Part shown: positions 39,912 to 47,511 of the stretch, one piece after another
Numbering within the stretch: the first letter of the stretch is position 1
Layout of the letters: the number at the start of each line of letters is the position of its first letter
Source: CAIKNB01 sp964415965
Lineage (GTDB): Bacteria; Patescibacteriota; Patescibacteriia; 2-12-FULL-60-25
Direction of reading: 5' to 3'
DNA: 64,000 nucleotides
Assembly (NCBI GenBank): GCA_964415965.1
Contig: CAYQCK010000001.1
Location: 620,001-684,000, forward strand
Notes under the pieces: generated by a model
Databases searched by the model: none
What the model saw: the letters and a program-made list of their open reading frames with translations, nothing else
Told to the model about the DNA's origin: nothing
Position numbers and translations under genes: made by a program

Positions 39912-41672
39912 CTAAGGCAAAAAACCGCCGGCCTGGATTTCCCACAGCTTCTTGTACATCCCCTGCCTCTTCAGCAGCTCCGCATGGGTGCCTTGGTCGA
40001 TGATCCGGCCCTCTTCCATGACCACGATGCGGTCCATCTGCATGATGGTCGAGAGGCGGTGCGCGATGACGATGGAGGTCTTGCCCCGCATAAGCGTCTT
40101 GAGCGCGTCTTGGATGAGCGCTTCGGATTCGGAATCGAGGCTCGAGGTCGCCTCGTCGAGCACGAGGATCGGCGCGTTCTTGAGGATGGCGCGGGCGATG
40201 GCCACGCGCTGCCGCTCGCCGCCCGAAAGCTTGATGCCGCGCTCGCCGACATAGGTATCGTAACCGCTGGACAGCGACATGATGAAATCGTGGCAATTCG
40301 CCTTCTTCGCCGCCGCGTAGACCTCTTCATCGGTCGCGTCCAGCCTGCCGTAGCGGATGTTCTCCATCAGGGTGCGGTGGAACAGCGCCGGATCCTGGGG
40401 CACGAGCGCGACGTTCTCGCGCAGCGAGTCCTGGGTCACGGCCGAAATCTTCTGGCCGTCGACGAGTATCTTGCCTTTATCCAGGTCGTAGAAACGGAAG
40501 AGCAGCTTCACGATAGTCGACTTGCCCGAACCCGAAGGGCCGACCAGGGCCACGTGCTCGCCGGGCTTGATCTCAAGATTGAAATCCTTGAAGACGGTCC
40601 GTGTCTGGTTATAGCTGAAACTGACGTCGGAGAATCCGATGCCGCCCCGGCTGACGGCCAAGGCCTTGGCCCGCTTGGCATCTTGGACTTCGTGCGGTTC
40701 GAGCAGGATGTCGACCATCTCGCGCGAATCCGAGAACGTCTGGTACAGGCCCTTCATGATGCGCTGGAGCATCCAGAGCTTGCCGAACAGGATGGTCAAG
40801 TAACCTTGGAACAGGACGAAATCGCCGACGGTCAGCTTGCCTTGGCCGAAAAGCCCCAGCGCCGTGTACATGACGGCGAACTCGAGCACGCCGAAGCTGA
40901 AACCCCCGACGATGGCCGGGAGCATGTTCATGGTCCAGCCCTTGATGGTCAGCTTGCGCCACTCGTCGAGGACCGTCTCCATCCGCTTCTCCTCGTGGCC
41001 GTAACGGGCGAACAGCTTCACGTTGACGTTGTTCGACAGCGAATCCGAGAGCACGCCCGTGACCTGGGAATCCTTCTCGGCCCGCAGCAGGTTGTACTTC
41101 TGCACCCTGCTGAACAGGTAGATGTTGGCCGAGACGTAAAGGACGACCCAAACCGCCAGGATGGCGCCGATGGTCGGCTGCTTCCAGGTGATGATGCCGA
41201 CCGTCCCCAGCGTCAGCACGACCTGCGGGAACAGGTTGTAGGACAGCGTATCGGTCAGGTCCTCGAAGCCGCGGACCAACCGGTTTGATTTGCGGACGAG
41301 CGAACCGGTGAAGGCATTGGAGAAGAATTGGTATGAGTGCCTCTCGAGGTACTTGAAGCAGGTATAGGCCGTATCCCCCATGACCCGCGCCTCGAGTTGG
41401 ATCAGGGTCCAATCCAAGCAGCGCCAACACGCCTGGACTCCTGTTTTGGCGAGCAAGATGGCGATCAGGATAGGGACTGCCCGCGAGATCCTGTCTTCGA
41501 CAGGCAAATCGGCGGCGGTCAAGATATCCAACAGGAACTTATAGAACCACGGCCAAACCAACTCGATCAGGTTGACCGCGATGCTGAAAAACAAGGCAAA
41601 AAACGCCATCGCCTTGTATCTGCCCAAATGGCGCAAAAAGAGTTTCAGGACATCCGAATTCTTCGATTGCAT
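39912..41672 (-). CDS. ABC exporter half-transporter (MsbA/multidrug type)
   Basis: 586 residues: six membrane helices in the first 320, then the ATPase with Walker A GPSGSGKST, Q-loop VPQDPALF, signature KLSGGERQRVAIARA, Walker B LVLDEATSSLD and the H-loop IAHRLSTI. The fused permease-ATPase layout means it works as a homodimer exporting a lipid, peptide or drug. No partner half-transporter is nearby. Promoter at 41679-41707 ends six bases before the ATG. Substrate not deducible. Confidence 0.93.
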   Translation of the reverse strand: MQSKNSDVLKLFLRHLGRYKAMAFFALFFSIAVNLIELVWPWFYKFLLDILTAADLPVEDRISRAVPILIAILLAKTGVQACWRCLDWTLIQLEARVMGDTAYTCFKYLERHSYQFFSNAFTGSLVRKSNRLVRGFEDLTDTLSYNLFPQVVLTLGTVGIITWKQPTIGAILAVWVVLYVSANIYLFSRVQKYNLLRAEKDSQVTGVLSDSLSNNVNVKLFARYGHEEKRMETVLDEWRKLTIKGWTMNMLPAIVGGFSFGVLEFAVMYTALGLFGQGKLTVGDFVLFQGYLTILFGKLWMLQRIMKGLYQTFSDSREMVDILLEPHEVQDAKRAKALAVSRGGIGFSDVSFSYNQTRTVFKDFNLEIKPGEHVALVGPSGSGKSTIVKLLFRFYDLDKGKILVDGQKISAVTQDSLRENVALVPQDPALFHRTLMENIRYGRLDATDEEVYAAAKKANCHDFIMSLSSGYDTYVGERGIKLSGGERQRVAIARAILKNAPILVLDEATSSLDSESEALIQDALKTLMRGKTSIVIAHRLSTIMQMDRIVVMEEGRIIDQGTHAELLKRQGMYKKLWEIQAGGFLP

Positions 41673-41678
41673 GCCGGA

Positions 41679-41707
41679 AGTATATTCTCGCCGCCGACCC
41701 GCGACAA
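41679..41707 (-). promoter_or_regulatory. Promoter of the ABC exporter
   Basis: Minus strand TTGTCG, 17 bases, TATACT, 6 bases to the ATG at 41672. Confidence 0.6.
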
Positions 41708-41778
41708 TGTTCGGGTGTTGACAAAAAGGCTTGGTTCTGACAAAAAAGCCGCAGACCTTTCACACTACGAGGTGGATT

Positions 41779-42918
41779 TTGGAACCTGCACGCACGCGCG
41801 AAGCCATCGAACGCCTGTCGCGGCTCATCCAGGTCTTGGATATCGGCCGGGTCAACAACGTCAAGGACTACGAACGCTGGTCACGCCAGAACACGACGGT
41901 CGTCGCCGACGTCCTGGGGCATCCCAAGGATTCCGGCCTGCCGCCGGCGCATCTGCTGGTCAAGCCGTTCTTCCATCCCAACCTGCCGCTCGTCGGCCTG
42001 AACTACGGCGACGCCCAACGGCTCCTGCGCGGCCATCCCGAAGGCTGGACCGACGCCTTGCGCTATTGCCGCGGTTCGGTCTTCGAATGGGGCAATGGCC
42101 AGATCATCGCGCTGCCCTACCCCAAGTTCTTCAACCTGTGGAACCACGAACATCCCGAGGCGGACAACCCGCCCGACGGCCCGTTCGAAGCCACGGTCAA
42201 ACTCGACGGCCATCTCGGCATCGCCTTCCACTATGCCGACGAATGGCGGCTCACGACCCACGGCTCGTTCACCAGCCGCAGCGCGAAGCTCGGACAGGCG
42301 ATGCTGGACAAGCTCGTCGCCCGAGGCAAGTCCAAGGCCTGGTCCGAAACCAGTTTCCGCTCCCTGAACCCCCTTGTCGAGATCATCCATCCGTCGACGC
42401 GCATCCGCTGCGACTACCACGGCCACCAGGGCCTGGTCCTGACCGGCATGATGAACCGCGCCACGTTCACCGATTACGCCTACGCCGAAGCCGCCAAGCT
42501 CGGCGTCGAACTCGGGATGCACGTGACCGAGCTTTGGACCGGCTGGGAGCTGCCCGAGCTGCGCTACGAAGTCAGGAATTCGAAGCCCAAGGACCGCGAA
42601 GGCTTCGTCATCCGCTTCGCCGACGGCACGCGCGGCAAGCTCAAGTACAAGCACTACCTGGACCGGATGTCGGACCAGAACCTGTCGTACAACGTGCTCA
42701 TGCGCTGCTTCATCGACGGCACGCTCAAGGACAAGCTGTCCAAGATGCCGGAAGAGCTCTGGGAATACGCCGACGACATGTGGCGGAAGTTGGAGTACGG
42801 CCGGCGCATCAAGGACATCAAGAGGGCTCGGGGCTACATTTACGCCCTGGTCATGCCCGAAAAATCCACCCAGCACTACCGCAAGCTGTGCCGCGATTTC
42901 CTGGACCACGGCCGCTGA
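41779..42918 (+). CDS. T4 RNA ligase 1-like ATP-dependent RNA ligase
   Basis: 379 residues if started at TTG 41779, which has a GAGG ribosome-binding site; a TTG at 41731 would add 16 residues. Nucleotidyltransferase motifs are in order: CRGSVFEWGNGQIIALPYPKFFN before the active site, motif I KLDGHLG with the likely AMP-accepting Lys131, motif IIIa LVEIIHPSTRIRCDY, motif IV EGFVIRF and motif V KLKYKHYL. The KFFN and HPSTRI blocks point to the Rnl1 type (tRNA anticodon repair in phage T4) rather than DNA ligase. No polynucleotide kinase or toxin gene is adjacent, so the RNA substrate is open. Confidence 0.85.
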   Translation: MEPARTREAIERLSRLIQVLDIGRVNNVKDYERWSRQNTTVVADVLGHPKDSGLPPAHLLVKPFFHPNLPLVGLNYGDAQRLLRGHPEGWTDALRYCRGSVFEWGNGQIIALPYPKFFNLWNHEHPEADNPPDGPFEATVKLDGHLGIAFHYADEWRLTTHGSFTSRSAKLGQAMLDKLVARGKSKAWSETSFRSLNPLVEIIHPSTRIRCDYHGHQGLVLTGMMNRATFTDYAYAEAAKLGVELGMHVTELWTGWELPELRYEVRNSKPKDREGFVIRFADGTRGKLKYKHYLDRMSDQNLSYNVLMRCFIDGTLKDKLSKMPEELWEYADDMWRKLEYGRRIKDIKRARGYIYALVMPEKSTQHYRKLCRDFLDHGR

Positions 42919-42925
42919 AGCGGTT

Positions 42926-42950
42926 GCCCCGAATCCGATTCGGGGCTTTT
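42926..42950 (+). terminator. Terminator after the RNA ligase gene
   Basis: GCCCCGAAT-CCG-ATTCGGGGC followed by TTTT, 8 bases after the stop. Confidence 0.85.
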
Positions 42951-42958
42951 CATATACG

Positions 42959-42989
42959 AAAAAAGCCCCAGTCTAGTCGGGACTGGAGC
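42959..42989 (-). terminator. Terminator of an unidentified minus-strand transcript
   Basis: Minus strand stem GCTCCAGTC/GACTGGGGC (one G-T pair) with a 7-base loop and then TTTTTT. It faces the RNA ligase terminator and shows that something is transcribed leftward through 43000-43400. Confidence 0.75.
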
Positions 42990-43031
42990 TCGAGGACTAC
43001 GCCCTGCAGTCGGGCGAGGATCAGTTCTTGG

Positions 43032-43325
43032 TCAGACGCGCGCCATGGGCGCCGACGTCGGGTTCATGCTCTTGAGCTCCGTATCCCTGGCGGCTCCGTG
43101 CGGCGGACCTGGGCTTACCGGCCCGGACGCTGCGCGGTTGTTGTCTTGGATTTCATCCTTCAGCTCCACATGGCTGCTGCCGACGCTCGCGCGTCCGGCT
43201 CCAACCTCGGTAAGCGTCAGGTCAAATCCGGTTTAGGCCTAGCCTGGCTTACGGGGTATCGAACCGGTGCATTCGCCGGATGCATCGCCGCCGCCGCAGA
43301 CAAACCAACAGATGGCTCTACGCAT
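43032..43325 (-). other. Unexplained transcribed-looking region: interrupted reading frame or structured RNA
   Basis: Between promoter 43415-43443 and terminator 42959-42989 no intact gene is found. ATG 43325 has an AAGGAGAG ribosome-binding site and opens 28 codons (MRRAICWFVCGGG...) to a TAG at 43241; the same frame has TAA two codons later and is then open for 66 codons to TGA at 43034, with protein-like content (DLTLTEVGAGRASVG, VELKDEIQDNN) and GC-rich third positions. It may be a decayed secreted-protein gene. Alternatively it is a structured RNA: a helix GTAAGC..CAGG/CCTG-GCTTAC spans the stop codons. I did not find tmRNA, RNase P or SRP RNA hallmarks. Confidence 0.4.
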
Positions 43326-43414
43326 GATTACACTCTCCTTACCGTTTCAAAGGACGGAATGGCCGTGCCTTTCCGCCGTGCCGGTTCCTTTTCGGGATGC
43401 CGAAAGGATTTGAG

Positions 43415-43443
43415 GTCTTAGCATACATCTTGGATTCCGTCAA
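43415..43443 (-). promoter_or_regulatory. Promoter candidate for the 43.0-43.4 kb transcript
   Basis: Minus strand TTGACG, 17 bases, TAAGAC. An inverted repeat AAGGCACGGCC occurs around it and again near 43360-43372, which may be an operator or leader hairpin. Confidence 0.45.
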
Positions 43444-43526
43444 GGCACGGCCTTACACGCTTTTCCTTCGGATTGTCTGCCGCCGCCGAACCGGAGCCGT
43501 CGCATGTGCCAAGCGCTTATGGATAG

Positions 43527-43535
43527 TGGTATAAT
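43527..43535 (+). promoter_or_regulatory. Extended -10 promoter of the gene at 43544
   Basis: TGG-TATAAT, a perfect -10 with TG extension, 8 bases before ATG 43544. Confidence 0.65.
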
Positions 43536-43543
43536 TACCCCAT

Positions 43544-44116
43544 ATGGAGCCAAACAAATCTGCCAGCCGTTATATCCTGACGGCCCTAGCCATCATCCTG
43601 GTCATCACGGCCTTCGTGCTCATCGGCCTGAATGCCTTCAATCTTGAGCAGCGGCTCGGCCTGTCGAAGGGCAAAGCGTCGGACGAGCAGCTCGCCGCGC
43701 GATACAAGGCAGGCTACCTGGCCGCCCGGGCGGACCTTAAAACCATCTGCCCCATAATCGAAAGGCACGGCGACACCATCAGCGGAAAAGTGACGGCGGT
43801 TTCCGGGTCGAAGATAACGTTTACCCAGGATTCGTTCGACACCAACGAGACGATTGACGGCGTGAAGAACGACCGCACGGCCAATCTCCAGACAGGGGCA
43901 AAAATCGAGATCCTGAACCCCAAACCGATCGACGCATTCAACAAGGAGGTAGCGGCCTTCAAACCAGGCCCCAACCTCAATCCCCCTCTGCCTTACTCGA
44001 TTACCGCAGGCGTGTTAGGCGACATCAAACCAGGCGACCGCATAACGCTTACCGGTTCCGGCGACTTGAGGCTGGCGGAAGAATTCACGGCCCTGACGGT
44101 CAGGATCCAGAAATAG
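43544..44116 (+). CDS. Membrane-anchored unknown protein, 190 aa
   Basis: An N-terminal helix (about 10-32) anchors an outward-facing domain. This has Lys/Ala-rich helix (about 45-70), then a strand-rich part (SGKVTAVSGSKITFTQDSF, TANLQTGAKIEIL, ITAGVLGDIKPGDRITLTGSGDLR) that looks like an OB- or DUF5666-type barrel. No catalytic motif is seen. It converges on the DUF5667-like gene across a shared terminator. Function unknown. Confidence 0.75.
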   Translation: MEPNKSASRYILTALAIILVITAFVLIGLNAFNLEQRLGLSKGKASDEQLAARYKAGYLAARADLKTICPIIERHGDTISGKVTAVSGSKITFTQDSFDTNETIDGVKNDRTANLQTGAKIEILNPKPIDAFNKEVAAFKPGPNLNPPLPYSITAGVLGDIKPGDRITLTGSGDLRLAEEFTALTVRIQK

Positions 44117-44139
44117 GCTGGCGGTCAGATAAAATACGA

Positions 44140-44163
44140 CTCCCGCCTGAACGGCGGGAGTTT
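44140..44163. terminator. Terminator between convergent genes
   Basis: CTCCCGCC-TGAAC-GGCGGGAG followed by TTT on plus; the minus side lacks a good U-run. Confidence 0.6.
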
Positions 44164-44168
44164 GCGTT

Positions 44169-44837
44169 TCACTTCCGGTCCTTGCCTTTCCGGTCGGCTT
44201 CGCGGCGTTCGATCTTCTGCCGGACCTTCTCGTAGGCTTGGCGGCGGCGGTCATCCAGCTTGTCGACCTTGGCCTTAAACCGTTCTTGCTCTTTTTGCGC
44301 CAGGTCGACGGTCGTGCTGGCAGGATTATCGAGCAGGTCGCTGTACTGATCCGCCAATTCCGCCGCGAGCGCGTCCATCTTGGGATGCTCGTCTTCGGCC
44401 AGCGCCGAAACCTGATCGATCGATTTCTCCAATCTTGAATGGAACGCTTCCAGGCGCTTGTCCGACAGGCGCCCTTCCCGTTCGACGGCCAGCCTGTCTT
44501 CCTTGAGCCTTCTCTCCAGATGGCTGAGCTCCACTCGCGCCTTCCAATCAGGCCTCCAGGCCGTCTTCTCGACCAATTCCTCGACTTTGAGCTTGACCGG
44601 ATACAGCTCGTCCCCGGGCATAATGCCGTCGGAGGCATAAGCATAAGCGCTGGTCGCGCCACCGCCGACCAAAACGACCGAAAGCGCCACCGCCGACCAC
44701 CGCAAAACCAACGGAAATCGCGTTTTTAAAACGGTTTTTTCCGGCATCAGCTTCGCCTCAAGGCTTTTGGTGAACGCCGGATCCGGGCTGGCCCGTTCCC
44801 CGAGGCGCCGAAGTTTGTATTCGATCAGCCAATTCAT
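44169..44837 (-). CDS. DUF5667-like membrane protein, probable anti-sigma factor
   Basis: 222 residues: a short basic cytoplasmic part (MNWLIEYKLRRLGERASPDP), one membrane helix at about 46-68, the conserved AYASDGIMPGDELYPVKLKVEELVEKTA segment just outside, and a long charged coiled coil to the end. This is the DUF5667 plan found next to ECF sigma factors in Patescibacteria. It follows the sigma gene by 33 bases on the same strand, so binding and holding the sigma factor at the membrane is the likely role, although no classical zinc anti-sigma domain is visible. Confidence 0.8.
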   Translation of the reverse strand: MNWLIEYKLRRLGERASPDPAFTKSLEAKLMPEKTVLKTRFPLVLRWSAVALSVVLVGGGATSAYAYASDGIMPGDELYPVKLKVEELVEKTAWRPDWKARVELSHLERRLKEDRLAVEREGRLSDKRLEAFHSRLEKSIDQVSALAEDEHPKMDALAAELADQYSDLLDNPASTTVDLAQKEQERFKAKVDKLDDRRRQAYEKVRQKIERREADRKGKDRK

Positions 44838-44870
44838 ATGTTTCCTAGTGCCCGTTAATACCGCGGCAAG

Positions 44871-45365
44871 TCATTTATGTTTCAGGATTTTCTTGATGTT
44901 TTTGAGGGCTCGATGCGCTTGGACCCGCAATGTACCGCTGGTTTTGCCGGTTATTTCGGCGATTTCGGTGTATTGCCAGCCCTCCAGGTATTTCAGCCTG
45001 ACGAGATCGGCATCCTCCTTATCCAGTCCCTGAATGGCCCGGATGAGGCGGACTTCGTCCTGCTTCAAGGCCGCCGACTCCATCAGATTGAAGGTGTCGG
45101 GCAAGATGTTTTCGACATCCTCCAGGTTGACCTGAGGCCTGATCTTCTCGAGTTGGTTTATCAGGTGGTTGCGGGCAATCGTCAGGATCCAGGACGTTTG
45201 GCTGATGTTTGGGTCGTAAGATTCGAACGCCTGCAAGGCCTTGACGAAGACGTCCTGGGTCAGGTCTTCGGCCAATTCCTTTTTTCCTCCCACCCGAAAA
45301 TAAATGAAGCGGTAAACCCGCTTGACGTTGGCCCGGTAGAAAGCCGTGAAGTGGCGGCGTTCCAT
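44871..45365 (-). CDS. ECF-type RNA polymerase sigma factor
   Basis: 164 residues from ATG 45365 (MERRHFTAFYRANVKRVYRFI); the longer frame to 45401 adds an unlikely N-terminus. Region 2 contains FRVGGKKELAEDLTQDVFVKALQAF and TSWILTIARNHLINQLEK, and region 4 LKYLEGWQYTEIAEITGKTSGTLRVQAHRALKNIKK, the -35-binding helix-turn-helix. Regions 1 and 3 are absent, as in ECF factors. It is co-transcribed with the DUF5667-like membrane protein. The regulon cannot be read from the window. Confidence 0.93.
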   Translation of the reverse strand: MERRHFTAFYRANVKRVYRFIYFRVGGKKELAEDLTQDVFVKALQAFESYDPNISQTSWILTIARNHLINQLEKIRPQVNLEDVENILPDTFNLMESAALKQDEVRLIRAIQGLDKEDADLVRLKYLEGWQYTEIAEITGKTSGTLRVQAHRALKNIKKILKHK

Positions 45366-45428
45366 GTCAGATTGATAACATAAAACGCAAAAATTGCCCA
45401 ACCTCCCGCGTGTAACGTTTCCGCCGGC

Positions 45429-45962
45429 CTATTCTTCGGCCTTTTTGCCTTTCGGCGCGATAGCCATCAGGACGATCGGCAGGATCATCCAGGCGCTCCG
45501 TCCGTTATCGCTCATGAATACCAATTTCGTGCCTTCTGACAAACCCTGGGTGATTTCACGGGGCAAGAAGCTCAAGGTTATGCTGATGAGGAGCCCGACC
45601 TGCAGGACGCTGAACAGTATGGTCTGCCACCAGGAGCCGGGTGCCGATGACGCGCCCAACGTCTTGAGCAAAGCGCTGCGCGACAGGAGGAAGAACAGCA
45701 CGACGAACAGGCCAAGGAATACCGTGATCTTCACGACCGAATTGTCGTTCACGTTGAACGACAGGTTGATGCCCGACAGGATCGGCGTGTTCGAGACGAC
45801 CGCCAGCGCCATATAGACCGAAACCATGATGACGATGACCCGGTCGCGTCCGAGCGACAGCCCGTAAAGCAATGCGCCGATGATGAAGAACAGCAGGATG
45901 AACAGATCCCAAGTCGGCGCAGACCAGCTCAGCGTTTGGAAATATTGGATTACGGAGCCCAT
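45429..45962 (-). CDS. Integral membrane protein of unknown function, 177 aa
   Basis: Four to five predicted helices (about 18-36, 43-60, 80-96, 112-130, 155-170) and a short charged C-terminus GKKAEE. Asn/Ser-rich loops face one side (NTPILSGINLSFNVNDNS). No signal, catalytic or transporter motif is recognisable. It lies between dnaJ and the sigma factor and has its own extended -10 promoter eight bases before the ATG. Confidence 0.7.
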   Translation of the reverse strand: MGSVIQYFQTLSWSAPTWDLFILLFFIIGALLYGLSLGRDRVIVIMVSVYMALAVVSNTPILSGINLSFNVNDNSVVKITVFLGLFVVLFFLLSRSALLKTLGASSAPGSWWQTILFSVLQVGLLISITLSFLPREITQGLSEGTKLVFMSDNGRSAWMILPIVLMAIAPKGKKAEE

Positions 45963-45970
45963 ACGGTTGG

Positions 45971-45979
45971 ATTATAGCA
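45971..45979 (-). promoter_or_regulatory. Extended -10 promoter of the membrane protein at 45429
   Basis: Minus strand TGC-TATAAT, perfect -10, 8 bases before ATG 45962. Confidence 0.65.
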
Positions 45980-45982
45980 CAC

Positions 45983-47068
45983 TCACAACCCCGCTTCCTT
46001 CAGCTTTTCGACCGCCTGCCGCTCTTCGCGGGTAAGCTTCTTCTTGATGAGGGGCTGGACAGTTACCAGATGGTCCCCGCGCGAACCGCTGCGGTGGTAG
46101 GGAAAGCCTTTGCCACGGACGCGGAACACGGTTCCGGCGGGGGTGCTTTCGGGTATCTTCAGCCTGCCCGGTCCGTCGACCGTCTCGATTTCGGTCTCAC
46201 CGCCCAAAACCAACATGGAGAACGGCACGAAAACCGTCGACAGCACGTCGTGGTCCTCGCGGGAGAAGGTCGGATGGCTCTTGACCCGGATGCGTACATA
46301 CAAATCGCCAGCACGTCCGTTACTGCCCGGATATTCACCGGCGCCGGTCACCTTGATAGCTTCGCCGTCGCCCATGCCTCCGGGAATCTCGACCTCCAGC
46401 TCTTTGGTCTTGCGGTCCACGCCCGTGCCGCTGCAGTGCTTGCAGTTGACCGAGTTCCGCTTGCCCTGTCCGCCGCACTCCGGACAGCTCGCGGCCGTTT
46501 GGATGGTGCCGAAGAACGTCCGCGTGGCCCGCATCACCTGGCCTTGCCCGTTGCAGGTCTTGCAGGTCTCGACCTTGGATCCCGGCTCCGCACCGGAACC
46601 GGCGCAGACTGAACAGACGTCGTTGATATAGAGATTCAGCTTGCGCTTGGCGCCATGGACAGACTCGAGGAAATCCAAGGCGACTTCGGTCTCGATGTCC
46701 TGCCCTCGTTTCGTCCTCGGTCCTCCGCCGTGGCTGCGCCCGCCGCCGAACATCGAACTGAAGATGTCGCCGAGATCGCCCAGGTCCTCGTAATTGATGT
46801 TCATCCCGTCGAATCCGCCGAAACCCTGCCCGAATCCGCCGCCGCCCATCCCGCCCTGCTCGAAAGCCGCCGACCCGAACTGGTCGTACTTGGCGCGCTT
46901 CTGCTTGTCGCCCAGGACCTGGTAGGCCTCGTTAATGTCCTTGAACTTCTGCTGGTCGCCGCCCTTGTCCGGATGATGCTCGTGCGCCAAACGCCGGAAC
47001 GCCTTCTTGATATCGTCCTCGCTGGCGTTCTTCTCGACGCCGAGAATCTTGTAGAAATCTTTTGCCAT
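45983..47068 (-). CDS. dnaJ: Chaperone protein DnaJ (Hsp40)
   Basis: Co-chaperone that delivers clients to DnaK and stimulates its ATPase. 361 residues. J-domain at 1-70 with HPD at 32-34; Gly/Phe-rich linker with GGMGGGGFGQGFGGFDGM; four zinc-finger repeats CSVCAGSG, CKTCNGQG, CPECGGQG, CKHCSGTG, all complete; then the two client-binding beta domains. It is the last gene of the HrcA-controlled heat-shock operon, separated from the DUF3467 gene by a palindromic repeat. Confidence 0.97.
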   Translation of the reverse strand: MAKDFYKILGVEKNASEDDIKKAFRRLAHEHHPDKGGDQQKFKDINEAYQVLGDKQKRAKYDQFGSAAFEQGGMGGGGFGQGFGGFDGMNINYEDLGDLGDIFSSMFGGGRSHGGGPRTKRGQDIETEVALDFLESVHGAKRKLNLYINDVCSVCAGSGAEPGSKVETCKTCNGQGQVMRATRTFFGTIQTAASCPECGGQGKRNSVNCKHCSGTGVDRKTKELEVEIPGGMGDGEAIKVTGAGEYPGSNGRAGDLYVRIRVKSHPTFSREDHDVLSTVFVPFSMLVLGGETEIETVDGPGRLKIPESTPAGTVFRVRGKGFPYHRSGSRGDHLVTVQPLIKKKLTREERQAVEKLKEAGL

Positions 47069-47080
47069 TAATTTGTTGAC

Positions 47081-47151
47081 ATCCCGGCCAAGCGAGACAA
47101 TCGAGCGCGAGCCGGGATCTCCAGTGACCCCGGGTCTGTGCCCGGGGTGTC
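47081..47151. repeat. Composite palindromic repeat, copy 2
   Basis: A palindrome with arms ATCCCGGC/GCCGGGAT at 47081-47120 and one with arms GACCCCGGG/CCCGGGGT at 47124-47151. Same two units as at 16430-16496 in the opposite order, i.e. inserted in the other orientation. Confidence 0.8.
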
Positions 47152-47158
47152 ATGGGGA

Positions 47159-47446
47159 TTATTTCTTTTCTTCTTCGACCGACCCAGCGCCGCGTTCGTA
47201 CCGCATCTTCTCCCACTGCTGGAGCGTCTGCTGGAGCATGTTGATCAGGTCGCGGGCCGTAAAATGGTTCAGGAAGATGCGTGAGACGAGCTGGGTCGGC
47301 TGTCCGGCCGAACTCACGTGGCTGAAGAAATCGATGGCCACGTCGCGTTCCTGCGACGTGATGCTGAAGGCGTTGGCGTAGCGCCCCTTCAATTCGTCAG
47401 GCTCTCCATGCAAGGTCATCCCCTGCTGTTTCTGTTCGTCGGACAT
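47159..47446 (-). CDS. DUF3467-domain protein inside the heat-shock operon
   Basis: 95 residues from ATG 47446 (MSDEQKQQG); the longer frame to 47494 reads through a palindrome. The DUF3467 pattern is clear: GRYANAFSITSQERDVAIDFF, then a segment ending QPTQLVSRIFLNHFTARDLINML. Soluble, no membrane segment. Function of the family is unknown; the position between dnaK and dnaJ under CIRCE control suggests it is a stress-induced accessory protein, though it may only be transcriptionally trapped there. Confidence 0.8.
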   Translation of the reverse strand: MSDEQKQQGMTLHGEPDELKGRYANAFSITSQERDVAIDFFSHVSSAGQPTQLVSRIFLNHFTARDLINMLQQTLQQWEKMRYERGAGSVEEEKK

Positions 47447-47457
47447 ATTTGGATTTT

Positions 47458-47504
47458 GTAGGGGCGCATGCCATGCGCCCGGGGCGTGTGGCACACGCCC
47501 CTAC
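47458..47504. repeat. Double palindrome, REP-like, between dnaK and the DUF3467 gene
   Basis: GTAG at one end and CTAC at the other bracket two hairpins, GGGCGCAT-GCC-ATGCGCCC and GGGGCGTGTGGCACACGCCCC. It is a variant of the GTAGGGGCG-type family found around the RAYT gene. Confidence 0.75.
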
Positions 47505-47511
47505 GGATGAA

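Noticed and set aside
41718..41746. Plus-strand TTGACA at 41718 as promoter of the RNA ligase
   Set aside because: No acceptable -10 at 16-18 bases (only A-runs); the actual promoter of the ligase was not identified.
43045..43236. Plus-strand 63-codon frame
   Set aside because: Antisense to the protein-like minus-strand frame, no ribosome-binding site, and it faces the minus-strand terminator.
42959..43443. tmRNA, RNase P RNA or SRP RNA
   Set aside because: No tRNA-like T-arm with CCA, no tag frame ending in Leu-Ala-Ala, no GAGGAAAGTCCGGGC-type P4 strand and no SRP GGAAGGAAGCAGCC motif on either strand; left as unknown.
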